Part shown: positions 1 to 35,318 of the stretch, one piece after another | Position numbering within the stretch: position 1 is the stretch's first letter | Layout of the letters: each line of letters opens with the position of its first letter | Assembly (NCBI GenBank): GCA_963693365.1 | Contig: CAVNZM010000012.1 | Coordinates: 6,944,001 to 7,008,000, forward strand | Source: Amoebidium appalachense | Lineage: Eukaryota > Ichthyosporea | DNA length: 64,000 nucleotides | Direction: 5' to 3' | Translations under genes and position numbers: made by a program | Notes under the pieces: model-generated | What the model was told of the DNA's origin: nothing | The model's input: only the letters and a program-made list of their open reading frames with translations | The model's database searches: none

Positions 1-133
1 CTTGCCTATCTTGCCATGTCCTTAGCTTCTTGTTCCTGTGTTAGTTGCTTCTTTGCTTCTTTGCTTCTTTGCTTCTTTGCTTCTGTGCTTCTGTGCTTCT
101 TTGCGTCTGTGCTGCCTTGCTTCATTGCCTCCT

Positions 134-165
<32 letters not shown>

Positions 166-1548
166 CCCCTTCCCCCCCTCTCCCCTCCCCTTCCTCTCCC
201 ATCCCCCCTCCCCCCCCCCGGAAGCAAACACCCCTTACCTCTCCCCCTCCCCCCCCCCCCCTTCTCCCCTCCCTCCCTCCCCCCTCCCCCCCCCCCCCCC
301 CCCCCCCCCGCCTCAAGTTCCTCTCCCTCCCCATCCCTTATTGTCTGCCCCTGTATCATCACCCCCCCTCCTGCGCCCTCCTTACCCCCTCCCCTCGGTA
401 CGCTCGGTGGGTCTTACTGTCTAAGGGCTTTCGCAACATGTTTGGTTGCTTGCCTATCGTGCCATGTCCTTAGCATCTTTTTTGTTCCTGTGTTTCTTCT
501 TTGCTTCTTTGCTTCTTTGCTTCTTTGCTTCTTTGCTTCTTTGCTTCTTTCCTTCTTTGCTCTCATCCCCCCCCCCCCCCCCCCCCCCTTTTGTTTCATT
601 CGCCTTTGTGTGTGTCCTGCACGCGCTTCCTATCACGTAGTTGTAGTGTACCACGCTCCACATTCTAAGATTTCCCTCTCCCTCCCCCCCCCCCCTCCCT
701 CCCTCCCCCCCCCCCCCCCTCCCCCCCCTTATTTCCCATCCTCCCCTCCCCCCTTCTACCACCCACCCCTTCACCCACCCCTTGCTCCTCTCACACATCC
801 ATTTGTTTCCATCCCCCCCTCCCCCCCCCCCCCCCCCCCCCCCCTCGCGGGGTGGGCCCCATGGTCGAAGGGCTTTCACATTTGTCACCTGTCTTGCCAT
901 TTTCGTCTTGCTTGCTTTTTAGGTTCTTAACTTCTGTGCTTGTGTGCTTGTGTGCTTCTGTGCTTCTTTGTTTCTTTGCTTCTTTGCTTCTTTGCTTCTT
1001 TGCTTCCGTATTTATACCCCCCCCCCCCCCCCCCCCCCCCCCCCCTTACCAGACCCCTTCCCGCTTCCGTGCCTGCCTCCCCTTGCTCCTGTCCCCCCTC
1101 CCCACCTTGCGGAGGGGGACATTGCCTCTTTGCTTCTTTGCTTGTTCGCTTCTTCGCTTCTTCGCTTCTTTGGTTCGTTGAATCTTGGCTTCCTTGCCCC
1201 CCCCCCCCCCCCCCCCCCCCCTTCCAAACCATCATTATTCAAGGGCTTTCACATGTCACCTACCTTGCCATATTCTTTCCTTCTTTCCTTCTTTGCCTCT
1301 TTGCCTCTTTGCCTCTTTGCTTCTTTCCTTCTTTCCTTCTTTGCTTCTTTGCTTCTTTGCCTCTTTTCTTCTGTACTGTTAACACCCCCCTTCCCCCCCC
1401 CCCTCCCCCCCCCCCCCCCCCCCCCCCCACATACACACGGGAGGCTCCCCCCCCCTCCCCCCTCCACCATCCCCCTTCTTATTTTCCTTTTCCTCCTGGC
1501 CCCCTCCCAAGTACGTACCTCTCCCTGCTCCTCCCCCCCCCCTCCCCC

Positions 1549-1584
<36 letters not shown>

Positions 1585-2150
1585 CGAGTGGATCTCCTAG
1601 TCGAAGAACATCCACGTTTTATCTGGCCATGTTCTTTGCCCCTTTGCTTCTCTGCTTCTTTGCTTCTATGCCTTTCCTTCTTTGCTTCTCTGCTTCTCTG
1701 CTTCTATGCCTTTGCTTCTTTGCTTCCATGCTTCTTTGCTTCTATGCCTTTGCTTATTTGCTTCTATGCTTCTTTGCTTCTATGCCTATGCTTCTTTGCT
1801 TCTTAGCTTCTTTGCTTCGATGCTTCTTTGATTCTTTTCTCCTTTGCTTCTTTGCTTCTATGCTTGTTTGCTTTGTTGCTTCTTTGTTCCTTGCTGCAGT
1901 TGCTATGTGACCGTTGTTGCCTTGTCACCCCCTCTTCCGTTAAATTTGGCTTTCCTTCTTTGCTTTTAGTCCCCCCCTCCCTCCCCCCCTCCCCCCCGGG
2001 GCTCTGCTCTCCGTCTCATCTGCCAGTGTACCTTTCGGTTTGTCTCTGGGCCAAGGTTGCCCTCACTTTCTAGTATGTTGGCTTCGTTACTTTTCTCCTT
2101 CTTTGCTTCTTTGCTTTTTTGCTTTTTTGCTTTTTTGCTTTTCTGCATGC
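1..2150. repeat. Higher-order macrosatellite: octamer arrays alternating with C-tracts
   Basis: The region repeats a block of roughly 350-450 bp at least five times. Each block starts with a related unique segment (GGGCTTTC, then CACATGTCACCT, then CTTGCCAT; seen near 425-470, 862-900, 1240-1270 and more weakly near 1-20 and 1600-1635). It continues as a GCTTCTTT octamer array (about 48-125, 495-560, 945-1005, 1270-1370, 1625-1880, 2095-2145) and ends in long C or C/T tracts. Read on the minus strand the octamer encodes an eight-residue KEAKKQRS-type repeat in all frames, as any period-8 repeat would, so I do not call it coding. Confidence 0.8.
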
Positions 2151-2245
2151 CCTCCCCCCCCCCCCCCCCCCCCCCCCCTCCCTTCTCGGAGCTGCTTTTG
2201 GCATTCACATTGCACACGCGTACCCCCCCCCCCCCCCCCCCACAC

Positions 2246-2612
2246 ATCGACGGGGGAGCTTCCTAGAAGCCCCGTCTCCTGAGTTCCTATCTATATTTTT
2301 CTTGCTTCTGCTTACTGCTGCAACTTTAACCCCCGGCCTTTCCCACTGCCCTTGCCTGCATAAGCAACCCTGCTCGTCTCTGATCAAGACGGGTGACCTA
2401 CTCATGTTCAAGTGAAACAGTATCTGAGTTGGGTTTCGTTAACGAGGGGAATAGGTCGAAACTCGGGTACTGTGGATGACGTGGGCCCCCCCTGAGGATG
2501 GGCTCTGCTTATTATGCATACTCTTTATGTATGGCTTGCATTCTGCATCGTGTTATCCGTTTGTTCTTGTGTACTTCGTACTTTTTGACGCATTCAAAAC
2601 CCCCCCCCCCAC
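2246..2612 (+). repeat. Dispersed C-bounded repeat, copy 1 (inverted relative to the other copies)
   Basis: About 350 bp nearly identical to the reverse complement of 10.72-11.09 kb and 22.83-23.20 kb. It begins just after a C-tract and a short CA run, inside the family's longer consensus, so it looks truncated at its 5' side. It ends at CATTCAAA followed directly by a C-tract. The other copies lie inside the ABC transporter gene; this one lies outside it and in the opposite orientation. Confidence 0.8.
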
Positions 2613-3204
2613 ACACACACACACACAGGCATGGGGCCCCTATATCAATCCCTAATGTGATTGTCATGCTACTGGCTCGTGCGTGTGTGTATCACTGTTG
2701 CTGCCTTAGAATAGCGTATTTTCCTTGATTACCAGCATGCACGCCCATGTTTAGGGGGTAACCCATTGGTATCGCTATGTGACACTTTATGGGCATGCTT
2801 GTAACGACCTTTCGATAATATGACACCTGAGGTGTTGAAATGTATTGACCTAAGAAATAACGCATATATCTGCATTTATCTGCCCAGTTGGGGTATATGT
2901 GTACAGAAGGCCCACATAGACGTACACAACACAAACAAGTGTGCGCGCATGCACGCGCACATGCATGCACACACACATACACACACACACATGCACTCAT
3001 GCACGCACGCATGCACCCGCACGTACATACACCAGTATTGCGTGCACGCACGCATGCACCCGCACGTACATACACCAATACACCCAGGGAGCCCATTTGA
3101 ACACAACGAAGCCGGACTCTATCGTGGCAGCTCCACAGAGAACTGAATCTTTGTCAATAAATTCACCAAACCACCTTGAATTTCAGTGAGTTCGGATGGA
3201 ATAA

Positions 3205-3253
<49 letters not shown>

Positions 3254-3368
3254 CGCGCGCGCGTGCATGCACGCACACAACTGTTGTGGTATCGTGTAGC
3301 ACGGCCACACACACACACACACACACACAGCTGTGTGCGCGGGCCACACACACACACACACAAAGGCG

Positions 3369-3411
<43 letters not shown>

Positions 3412-3412
3412 G

Positions 3413-3454
<42 letters not shown>

Positions 3455-3460
3455 CGCGCG

Positions 3461-3524
<64 letters not shown>

Positions 3525-5330
3525 TGCTTGCGCGCACACACACACACCATACATTCCAGTACAAATACACACACCCTGGGGCTCGTATATATAGAACACA
3601 ATGCTGTGTTTAGAATGTCGGTAGGAGCAAGAACTTCCATGGAATATGGTGTGTGTCCTAGATCAGTAAATAGTGGGGGGTTTCTCAGTCACGAGAACAC
3701 TATTCCAACTTTTTGCACTCAGCATGCACCAGACGCACATGAAACACCGACATGAATCGAATATTATCGCATACAAATGGAGACCTTTGTAGACACACAC
3801 AACACATACATGCCAACATGGGCGTGACATTCACACGACGACGTCACTCCACCTCCCACCTGCCCCCCCCCCCCCCCCCCCCCCCCTCTCCCCCTCCTCC
3901 CCTCCCTCCGGTGACACAAGCTCACACAGAGGCGGTGCCACTTGCGCACGTTCAAACTTCGTCTACATAGAATCCCCCCCCCTCCCCCCCCCCTCCCCCC
4001 GCCCCTCTCCCCCCCCCCCCACCCCCTTCCCCCCCCTTCTCACCCCCTTCCCCACCCCCTCCCCCAAACACATACACGCGTGTGCATCCTCGCGCTCCCT
4101 GTTCGTGTGTGTGTGTGGGAGAGGGGGGAGGGGGGGGGGGGGGGGAGGGAGGGGGAGGCCTAAGAGGGCGCGGCAGGCACGTGAGGGGGGGGGGGGGGGG
4201 GGGGGAGGGTGGGGGGGGGGGGGGGAGAAGGTGAACTTGATGTTGTGGTGTTTTTGTGTGCCCGTATACATGTGGGCGCAAGTCGTTTGTCATTGGAATT
4301 CGGTCCACAGGTTAAGGGCTAAGCTGTACCCAAAGAAGTCTCACGCGGTTCAGAGCTAATAAAAAGAACTAAAGACACTTGTGTCCCAACTTGATATGCT
4401 GCACGTGGATCTCGACCGCTAGTAGAAATCCGACGGATACCGACAGTCGACTAAAGCCCATTTCATGGGCCACAAGGACAGAATGCACACGCTTGTAATT
4501 TGTTCGTTTTTCGCCTTACACTTATTCTCGCAAGGAGAGACTTGGGATACCGTGTCCGGCGTTCGGTGAGTGGAGCCTACGGTTGTACCCCTAAAGTTGT
4601 CAACAGGCGCATGCTGGGTAAGCCTGGTGGGACTTGGAGATTGTTCAGCAAACTAATTTCTAAACCCGTCTGGGCGCCGAAGATTCAAGTCACCCTACAC
4701 CAAATTTAAACATTAAAATTTGATTAAAAGTCTGGGGAGCCAGTATGGATACATACCCCTTAAGGGGCCCTTAGGGCCTTAAGGGGGCCAAACTGCTTAC
4801 AAGGGAGTGGGAGGGGGCCCGCATTCAATTTTTTATTTTTTTTCTTCTTTTGACTCGGGTTTGTTGTTCCGTTGATGAAGGCAACGTGCAGCCACAGGCT
4901 ACATACCCACCAATAGAACTGAAAAAGCCAAAGCTACGAAATAAAATAAATCTTTTTTCTTTTGACTCGGTTTCATTCGAAGCAGTTTCTTTTTAATAAT
5001 AATGATATGCTCATGAAATGCATATGAGAAGCAAGCCGGATCGATCGGAATAGCCCTAGATATTTGATTGGCTTTCGGATTTAGATCTTATATCGCGATT
5101 GGTCAGCTATAGCCAATTGCGGCGAACCATCAGATTTTGTTCAATTTAGCTGGAGCGTATTGAAAGGCTATCCGGGCCATTGGGGCATAAATTATGCCCC
5201 TTTAGCCCTGTATGCATCCAACCACTGGTCGGATGTTGAACACGCGTGGGGCAACGGTTGGGCCCGATCAAATAAAATATTTGAAAGATAGAACGAGCAC
5301 AATATTGTTAATTCATAATAGCTAGGCCAA
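2613..5330. other. No gene seen: CA/CG microsatellites, C/G tracts, palindromes
   Basis: From 2930 to 3545 the sequence is mostly CA and CG dinucleotide runs; 3863-4225 alternates C-tracts and G-tracts. The part from 4230 to 5330 is unique and AT-richer. It contains a nested palindrome at 4756-4789 (CCCCTTAAGGGG, then a related inverted copy), CCAAT/ATTGG motifs near 5070-5120, and a hairpin of nine-base arms at 5182-5200 (GGGGCATAA and its complement). No exon chain was found on either strand. Confidence 0.6.
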
Positions 5331-5603
5331 TGTGAACCATGTCAAATACTATATAGGAGACCCCATGGATACCGGAGTTCCTGCCTTACGGTACGCGCGG
5401 CACGCGCCGGTCGACCTAGGCCTCAAGAGGATCCATCTGGCCCTATGCCAAGCCAAACAAGTACTCGCGCGCCGAGCAAACACGCGTGCACGTGCATATG
5501 CATGTCGTGTGTGCCTGGGCCTTCGAATTCGAGCTCCCTCCATCTCCTCCCCCCTCCCCCCCCCCCCTCCCCCCCCCCCCCCCCCCCCCCCCGCCGAGTC
5601 CCC

Positions 5604-5641
<38 letters not shown>

Positions 5642-6477
5642 CGGCCCCTCGCTCTCTCTCTCTACCCCCTCCCCCACTGTGGAATAATTCACTCGCACAT
5701 ATTAGCGAAGAGTCTACCGAGGCGATGCGGGATTAAATCGATATCCATGGAGGGTTTGGAGGGCGGGGGCCAGGGGGGGAGAGGGGGGAGGGGAAAGGGG
5801 GAGGGGAGGGGAGGGGAGGGGAGGGGGAGGAGGGTGTAAAGGGAATAGGTAGGGAGTGGGTCTAAGAACAGTCAAGGAAAGTAAGTGTGTAATGTTTACT
5901 TCTAGTCACAACACGCGTACTATCTCGAGAGTATCTAAGTGCCTACTCAGAGTAGAGTGTTTGCGTCTGACCGAGGCTTTCGTTATATAGTTGCACGGAG
6001 AGCCCAGTCTCCACGAGATCCAATAGGAGAGTATTAACATTTTCCATATATGACTATAATGAATTCCAGCTGATAAACAAATGACTAAACAACCAATCGG
6101 AACTCTACATTCTATAGAGTACATGCAATGTCAATCTTCCGAGCGCAGGCCACATGCAGTGTCAATCTTCTCAATCGCGTGCCACTTTGCATGTGCATAA
6201 ACTATTGGTACACGTGCAGGGGTTGTCACACACACACATGCGTAACAGGGGCGTAACACGTGATGTGTCAACATACAAAGCTATGATGTAATAGTGATGT
6301 AATTGTTACGTAATGATGAGGTAATTGCCAAGGACTGTGTACTACGTGTACGTGTCAAATGGTTGCTATCTACTTGTATGCATATCTAGCTTGCGGAAAC
6401 GACAGAAATGATCTACAAAGGGGGGGGGGGGGGGGAGGGAGGGGCTACGAAAGGGTGTCTGAAACGCTATAACCTAA

Positions 6478-6534
<57 letters not shown>

Positions 6535-7040
6535 GGCTTCGAATTCACTGTACGTTCCGGCGGCCGGCCGTCAACTGCGGCATGTTGCAGATAGATACCA
6601 GTTTTGTTTCCAGCTCCTGCAAAAGCCGAGCAAGCTCGCGCCGAAGAGCTCGAGTGTACATGTGCACCTAGGTCTTGATTTCCTTGCAACACGAAAATAA
6701 TCATTATACGTGTGTGTTGTAGCCAGTTTGTGAGATCTCGAGTGTGTCGACGTCAGTAAATTTGGATGCGAGGACCGAACACACGTGTTTCATTAATAGC
6801 TAGCATATGTATGACCTTTAAATTCGCAGGCGCATGAGTTACTACGCGTATATTCCTACTGATAATTATCGAGTAACTATCATAGCCACACCCACATGCG
6901 GATGCATGCATGCATGCATGCGTTGCCGAATTTATGTATGCAAAAGCCAGGGGCATGTGGGATATATCACGTACACTTCCGAATGACAAGGAACAGTTTT
7001 ATTCACATAACACAAACGCATGAAACTGCACATGTAGGGG

Positions 7041-7083
<43 letters not shown>

Positions 7084-7559
7084 AAATATATATATATATA
7101 TATCCATTGCTTACTTACTTTCTTTCCTTTTGGCCCTCGATTTATTTTGACCACATCTTACGACATATGTGCACTGCACTATATTCAATACGTGTATCAC
7201 TCAAAGTAATACCATAAGATCTTTATCCAAATTCCGCTTCGTGGTTTCGAACGTCAAAAATCAAACATCTATACATTCAACATTTCCTAAATAAAGCGTC
7301 TGATTTGTGCCGCTCAACTCTCCCCAGGACCATGAAAACCTCTTGGCAAAAAGCTATAGTGTGTGTGTGTGTGTGTGTGCGCGCGCGCGCGTGCGTTCGC
7401 ATGTGTGTGCATTTGTGCGTGTTTGCGTGTGTGTCGTTAAGTTGGCACGTGTGCCCAGCACACAGAAAAACTCGCCCGGCACCGTACGGCTAACAATTTC
7501 ATCGAACTTGCACTTTGTTTCATAACCTGCCAATATAATAAAATACTATGATGGTAAAG

Positions 7560-7610
<51 letters not shown>

Positions 7611-7990
7611 AAAAAAAAAAAAAAAAACAATCCCCCCACGCCCGCCTCCCGCGTTCCAGCTGCCTCCATGAAGCAAACATTTTAGAGCATTATTAAGTTG
7701 AGAAGGGCAACGACAAAGTAAATTAAAGGACCCGGAAGAGTAAACACGAACAGAGCTGTTGAACACACTGAAATCGTAGATGCACACCAAACTCGCATGC
7801 ATCACAACACCCCCCCACCCCCCCCCCCACCAAAAATATTAAAATAAAAAATACAAATCCTCCTATTTGAAACCCCCCCCCCCCCCCCCCCCCCCCCCAT
7901 TGGAACTTCCCCCCTCCCCTTTACTTTTTTCCAACAACCTTTTCAAAACCAAACCAAATCTTTTATACTGAAGTGAAACAGTATAAATCA
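5331..7990. other. No gene seen: C/G tracts and unique DNA downstream of the ABC gene
   Basis: C-tracts at 5550-5640, a G-rich run at 5760-5835, G-tracts at 6420 and 6480-6533, and composite C-then-A tracts at 7030-7086 and 7561-7627. Between them lies unique DNA with no convincing coding stretch. Since the ABC transporter stop is at 7993 on the minus strand, the bases just below 7990 are its 3' flank. Confidence 0.5.
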
Positions 7991-7992
7991 GC

Positions 7993-30542
<22,550 letters not shown>

Positions 30543-30660
30543 TTTCGCTCCAGTGAACAAGCGAATTTTGTGTTTTCTCCTATATTGTAGGCTACGGTGA
30601 GTTTTTGTAAGTTATGCTGTCCCCACGCCTGTGCGTGTGTGCTTGGCAAATGTAGGTATG

Positions 30661-30718
30661 TAGGTATCTGTGCGTTCTTGTGCCTTTTGTAGGTATCTGT
30701 GCGTTCTTGTGCCTTTTG
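30661..30718. repeat. 29-bp exact tandem duplication upstream of the ABC start codon
   Basis: The segment beginning TAGGTATCTGTGCGTTCTTG is present twice with a 29-base period. It lies 120-175 bases upstream of the ABC transporter start codon (30542, minus), so it would be in the 5' leader or core promoter. Confidence 0.85.
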
Positions 30719-30984
30719 AGATCGGATTTCCAAGAAACATTCAGCCTTTCTGTAAAAATCTTCGAAGTCGACTCACACAGCTCTAAGCCCGCCTCCTAGA
30801 AACACAGAGTAGCCAAACTTATGGTAGTCTCAACGCATAATTCTTGAGCCAACAGATGCATGTGCGTTCGAATCCTTGTGTTATTTTCGCTTGACGTTCA
30901 ACACCATGAAGTTCAATGCGTGAACTCATCAGAGAGCACCCACGCATGTGCTTTTTGCTTTGGTCATGAGCCAAACAACAGCTC

Positions 30985-31010
30985 CTATTGGTCACAATAC
31001 ACCAATCACG
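30985..31010. promoter_or_regulatory. Paired inverted CCAAT boxes upstream of the ABC transporter
   Basis: ATTGGTCAC and, 10 bases later, CCAATCACG form a divergent CCAAT pair about 450 bases upstream of the ABC start codon. Similar boxes recur in other gene-free segments of the window (near 5070-5120, 35740-35780, 44235-44310, 49165, 53630, 62450-62545). NF-Y-type factors bind CCAAT; promoter function here is inferred from position only. Confidence 0.4.
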
Positions 31011-31019
31011 CTACGCCGC

Positions 31020-31324
31020 AGTCATAACATTACCATATACGGCTAGTGTTCTTGCGGGTGAGTGATTTGAACCCAATCAAGTTCGTCCGTGGCATGCAGA
31101 CAACATTGATCAGTGTGGCAAGAAACGGAAGGCCGAAACGTGATAAGTCACGCCCTGTACTTTAGGCTGCACACCCAGCTTGCAATCATCCACTTCCAAC
31201 AATACTACAGATCATGCAAACATCACTAGAAGCAGACCATATTACTGTTTTTGGAAGGTGGCAAGGTTGTGAGGGAAGAGGAGGAGGGTAGAGGCCAGGG
31301 TCGGAGGGAGGCGCGCAGCGAGAA

Positions 31325-31358
<34 letters not shown>

Positions 31359-31877
31359 GATTTCCCCGCAGTTGCCTGCCACTGGTAGACCTTAGCTTTG
31401 TTCAGCTAACTGAGCATAAAGCACAGCCCCTATTTATTCTCATGCATCGCGGGCAGCCTGTATAATAGCCCATCCATTATCGTACTTACAGCTTTCAGCC
31501 AGATCTGCGAAGTATCTGAGGTTTCATTACATTAGATCTCAGTAACCGCATGCAACAAGAAACATGCAGCTTACGGTATATTGAATATCAGTATTTCCAC
31601 ACTGCCACCCACCAAAAGGTATTTTTCTGTTTGGCCGGCTATTAGCTTTAGTAAACATACGCATAGCCCAGGCCTCGAATCTAGCTCCAGAAATTACTAC
31701 CACAGCTGACAGCAAACCAAGCTCTCAACATCTTTTCCCTCCCTCCCTCGCTTTTAAAGAATTCTGTCCCACCAATCGTTGGCCTAGCCCACCAGAGCAC
31801 CTACCAATTGCACTAACTTTCTTAACACCATCTTCTCTACAGCGGCATGAACATACACTCACATATGTAGTGACAAA
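31020..31877. other. Intergenic DNA between the ABC transporter and the F-box gene
   Basis: Mostly unique sequence with one G-tract at 31,326-31,356 and no convincing coding stretch. TTTATT at 31,433-31,438 gives AATAAA on the minus strand, about 440 bases beyond the F-box stop codon, and is a possible but distant polyadenylation signal for that gene. Confidence 0.5.
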
Positions 31878-33140
31878 CTACAGTTCTACCCTCTGCCCGT
31901 TCAACACTATTTTCCTCAAATCTTTGCACACACCCAACACCTTCACAGCATCCCGTTTCACACTTCCACTCAACCAAACCTCTCTGAGCCGGGTGCACTG
32001 GCACAGCTGACCCACACCACGCTCATCGATCGGAGACACAATCACCGATTCCAGGTTGAACGAGGTGGAAAGGGCACGTAGCGACCCACACATCATTCCG
32101 GTGATTTCAATGTGTGTAAGGCGTTTCCACGGTGACAAATCGGCTGGCAACGAGTACGATTTACACGACAGCGCTGTAAGATTCTCCAATGAGGAATACG
32201 AGTTGTCGAACATGTGTCCAACCAACGTCAATTTTTCAATGTTTTTGCATGCTTTGACTGCGATGGCTGCTTCGGCCCTTCCCTTCTCAATTCCGACATG
32301 TCGTACACCCAATTTTTTCAAATTGGGAAGTTTTTCGAGTGCCTCCCACCCACACACCCGCCCGCCGCAATATATTTCAAGGCTGCTAAGCTGTCTGCAC
32401 GAAGTAAGCACGTTGAGGTTTACTTTTTCATCCTCAATGCAATCTCCACCGTCACTTAACTTCCCGTAGAAGTGACCAGGCGTTAAACCTTTGGCCGTGT
32501 TTCGAGGATCGTGAATACCAATGTGCACGACGTGCTTGAGGATGGACAGTATTCCCTGCAAGTTGTGTTCTCTTTCTTTCGCCGTTTCACCAAAACATGA
32601 AAGATCACAGGCAATGTCCACCTTTCTAACAGCCCGTGCCCACACCGAGATACTCGCAAGTGTTTTTTCCCCCCATTTTTTGGTGTTTTCTCCACTTGTG
32701 CATGCGCAGAGAGCAAACGTGTTTCGTGCTGCGAATGTTCGCGAGATGTTGCAAAGGCGGTGGCTCACAAGGGTGCATGTGATGCGATCTTTCAGAGGTA
32801 GGAAAGACAGGATGTGTGCAACAACATTATCGCTAAGCTGATTGAAATGGCAGGTGCTGGTGGTACGTTTCGGGTGTGATGAGAACCTTTTGGTATACAT
32901 TTTCTTGTGCCCGTGCTTGCGCCTGTGTCGGAAAAGGTTCAAACGGTAAAAGTGACAGGAAGGTACAAATACTATGCCCGGGTATCGACATATGAGATGG
33001 TGAGACTGTGTGTAATACTCAGTACTTGAAAAGTCAAAAGAAAAAAGGGGACCCTGGGGAGAGTAATATAAGGCTGCTGTTATTTCACAGAGAGCAAAAA
33101 GAAACATCAAGGTGTTTTTGTTGCTTTTTAGTCTCTGCAT
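31878..33140 (-). CDS. F-box protein with leucine-rich-repeat-like C-terminus
   Basis: Single open frame of 420 codons. An F-box lies at about residues 97-135 (core LSDNVVAHILSFLPLKDR, followed by CTLVSHRLCNISR); F-box proteins dock on SKP1 and select substrates for SCF ubiquitin ligases. After it come irregular leucine-rich segments of about 24 residues (for example LSSLEIYCGG, LPNLKKLGVRHV, CKNIEKLTLVGHMF, WKRLTHIEITGMM, CTRLREVWLSGS), which would form the substrate-binding face. The first 80 residues are hydrophobic then basic and are not typical of the family, so translation may start at an internal ATG (residue 81, near 32,900) or an upstream intron may be missed. Codon use is clean and free of simple repeats, unlike the surroundings. 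The substrate cannot be inferred. Confidence 0.8.
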   Translation of the reverse strand: MQRLKSNKNTLMFLFALCEITAALYYSPQGPLFSFDFSSTEYYTQSHHLICRYPGIVFVPSCHFYRLNLFRHRRKHGHKKMYTKRFSSHPKRTTSTCHFNQLSDNVVAHILSFLPLKDRITCTLVSHRLCNISRTFAARNTFALCACTSGENTKKWGEKTLASISVWARAVRKVDIACDLSCFGETAKEREHNLQGILSILKHVVHIGIHDPRNTAKGLTPGHFYGKLSDGGDCIEDEKVNLNVLTSCRQLSSLEIYCGGRVCGWEALEKLPNLKKLGVRHVGIEKGRAEAAIAVKACKNIEKLTLVGHMFDNSYSSLENLTALSCKSYSLPADLSPWKRLTHIEITGMMCGSLRALSTSFNLESVIVSPIDERGVGQLCQCTRLREVWLSGSVKRDAVKVLGVCKDLRKIVLNGQRVEL

Positions 33141-33685
33141 GCAAATGATTTTTTGTAAGGCCCCACTTTATTCTGTTTCCTGGTGTTTCACTACTCTGCC
33201 ACTTGCACAATCCCTGTTAAAAGAAAAAAAAAAAACACTTCCATGCGTGAGACTAAACGGAGAACTGACTGAGAATGATGACCAAACGTAAGCTTCCGGA
33301 TATTTACAGGTAGGTAGTCCTCATCCAAATTTGAAAAACGTTATCCAACAGCTATCCAACAAACTTCTTCTCAGAGATACTACAGGAATTGACTGTGCAG
33401 CCTTTTTTTTTTTTTTTTTTAACTTCGATGGATCATAGTTGACTTCTATCTTTTTTTAATTTTAGTCTGAAAGGGCCGGGCGACCTTTCACGGTCAATGA
33501 CAGACGTACAACATGACCTTTTTCAGGTGCGCATGCATTCAAAGGTTTTCAATTGTTATCTCGTAATTTTATGGCAAGTTCATGGAAAGCTTTACACCTT
33601 TTTAAAATGTTTTTATCCCGTAGAATGTGCCCACCTTGGACGAAACCCGTCCACGTGCACACACTGGTACTAATAGTGCACGAAC

Positions 33686-33743
<58 letters not shown>

Positions 33744-33833
33744 CACGCACGCACGCACGCACACACGCACACACACTGTGGCACACGCACACACACACAC
33801 ACACACACACAAACACATTGACACACACACACA

Positions 33834-33880
<47 letters not shown>

Positions 33881-33985
33881 CGTGACACACACACACACAC
33901 AAACGCACGCACACACACGAACGCACGCACGCACGCACGCACACACACCGTGCACACACACATGTACACACACACATGTACAGTG

Positions 33986-34044
<59 letters not shown>

Positions 34045-34244
34045 CACTGGGATGCACGCGCGCACACACCGTGGCACACACACTACACACACACATACTC
34101 ACACACATACCACCCACATACGCAGGAACGCAGGCACACACGTACACATGCATCGCCTATGCGCGCACGCGCTCATGCACACTCACTGCCGCACACTCAC
34201 ACGTACACACACACACAAGCACACACACATGTACACACACACTG

Positions 34245-34319
<75 letters not shown>

Positions 34320-34349
34320 ACATGTACACACGCACACCGTACACACCGT

Positions 34350-34433
<84 letters not shown>

Positions 34434-35030
34434 ACATGTACACACGCACTCCGTACACACCGTGACACAAACTCACACAACACACACCACACACATGCAT
34501 ACAGCACACACACACCGTGCACCCACCCACACATACATGCATGCGGCACACAGCACTGGCAACGTGACAAACCGTGCACACACACACACACAAACACACA
34601 CAAACACGCACACACATACACACACAGCACACACACACCGTGCACACACACACACAAACACACACACACACGCACACGCGCACACACACACACACACACA
34701 CAGCACACACACAGCCCACACCACATCACAATAATTGTGACACCACACACACAAAGTTCAACTTGGCGGCTTTGTACCTGAACACGTACATACACACGTG
34801 AGTCACTTGGCTAGTGTCCCACTGAATCCAATAATTTTTGTAACAATTAAAGAATCATTATTAGTCTATGTAAGCAAAGTTCTCCTGCCGGCGTGGCTGG
34901 GGTAGTAACCCTGGGCAAAGTGTGTACTTCAATGATACAGGGATCACTCACTTTTAAGATAACAGGTAAATACGGTTGGGTCTAAAATCTTAAGGTTTCT
35001 CGGCCGTAGTAGGGTTCATTATCTTATTTT
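33141..35030. repeat. Intergenic DNA dominated by CA arrays
   Basis: 33,180-33,680 is unique AT-rich DNA with an 18-base T run near 33,403. From 33,688 to 34,720 about 1 kb consists of CA repeats interrupted by CG and GTGAC-type variants; two long CA blocks at 34,247-34,318 and 34,355-34,432 are each followed by the same CATGTACACACGCAC segment, suggesting local duplication. No gene seen. Confidence 0.85.
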
Positions 35031-35090
35031 CTCCCCCCCCCCCCCCCCCCCCCCCCGCCCCCCCCCGGGGCCCACCCGGGACGACAGCAT

Positions 35091-35318
35091 TGCGGAGGGG
35101 CGTCTGCGGAGGGGTCATTTTTTACCCCTCCGCAAAGTCACCCCTCCGCGCACTTGCGGAGGGGTGCGGAGGGGTTTTCATGAACTTGCGGAGGGGTTTG
35201 ACGGTTTTGCGGAGGGGTAAAAGTTAGGTTGCGGAGGGGTTTTCTTACTTTGCGGAGGGGTGGACCCCTCCGCACCCCAGAAGTTACCCCCTCCGCACAC
35301 CCCCATCCACCCCTCCGC
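35091..35318. repeat. Cluster of GCGGAGGGG motifs in both orientations
   Basis: At least eight forward copies of GCGGAGGGG and five copies of its complement CCCCTCCGC lie within about 230 bases, at irregular spacing (10-45 bases) rather than as a tandem array. Degenerate variants continue to about 35,420 (GCGGATGGG, GCAGAGGGG). It is flanked by C-tract sequence at 35,034-35,068 and 35,430-35,475. Opposed copies could pair into hairpins. Confidence 0.85.

Noticed and set aside
16-930. Long plus-strand frames rich in Pro, Leu, Phe, Cys, and minus-strand KEAKKQRS repeats
   Set aside because: They are translations of C-tracts and a period-8 satellite, open in several frames at once.
7305-7525. 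Short plus-strand frames near a TG/CG run
   Set aside because: Half of each frame is microsatellite and no exon context was found.
30818-30885. B-box-like GTTCGAATCC suggesting a tRNA gene
   Set aside because: No matching A-box at the right distance and no acceptor or anticodon stem could be paired. A similar lone motif near 31,060 (minus) fails the same test.
33670-34790. Thr/His or Cys/Val repeat frames up to about 300 codons
   Set aside because: Translations of CA/TG microsatellites; the same applies to similar frames near 3.2, 27.3, 38.1, 45.1, 45.8, 56.1, 58.3 and 60.3 kb.
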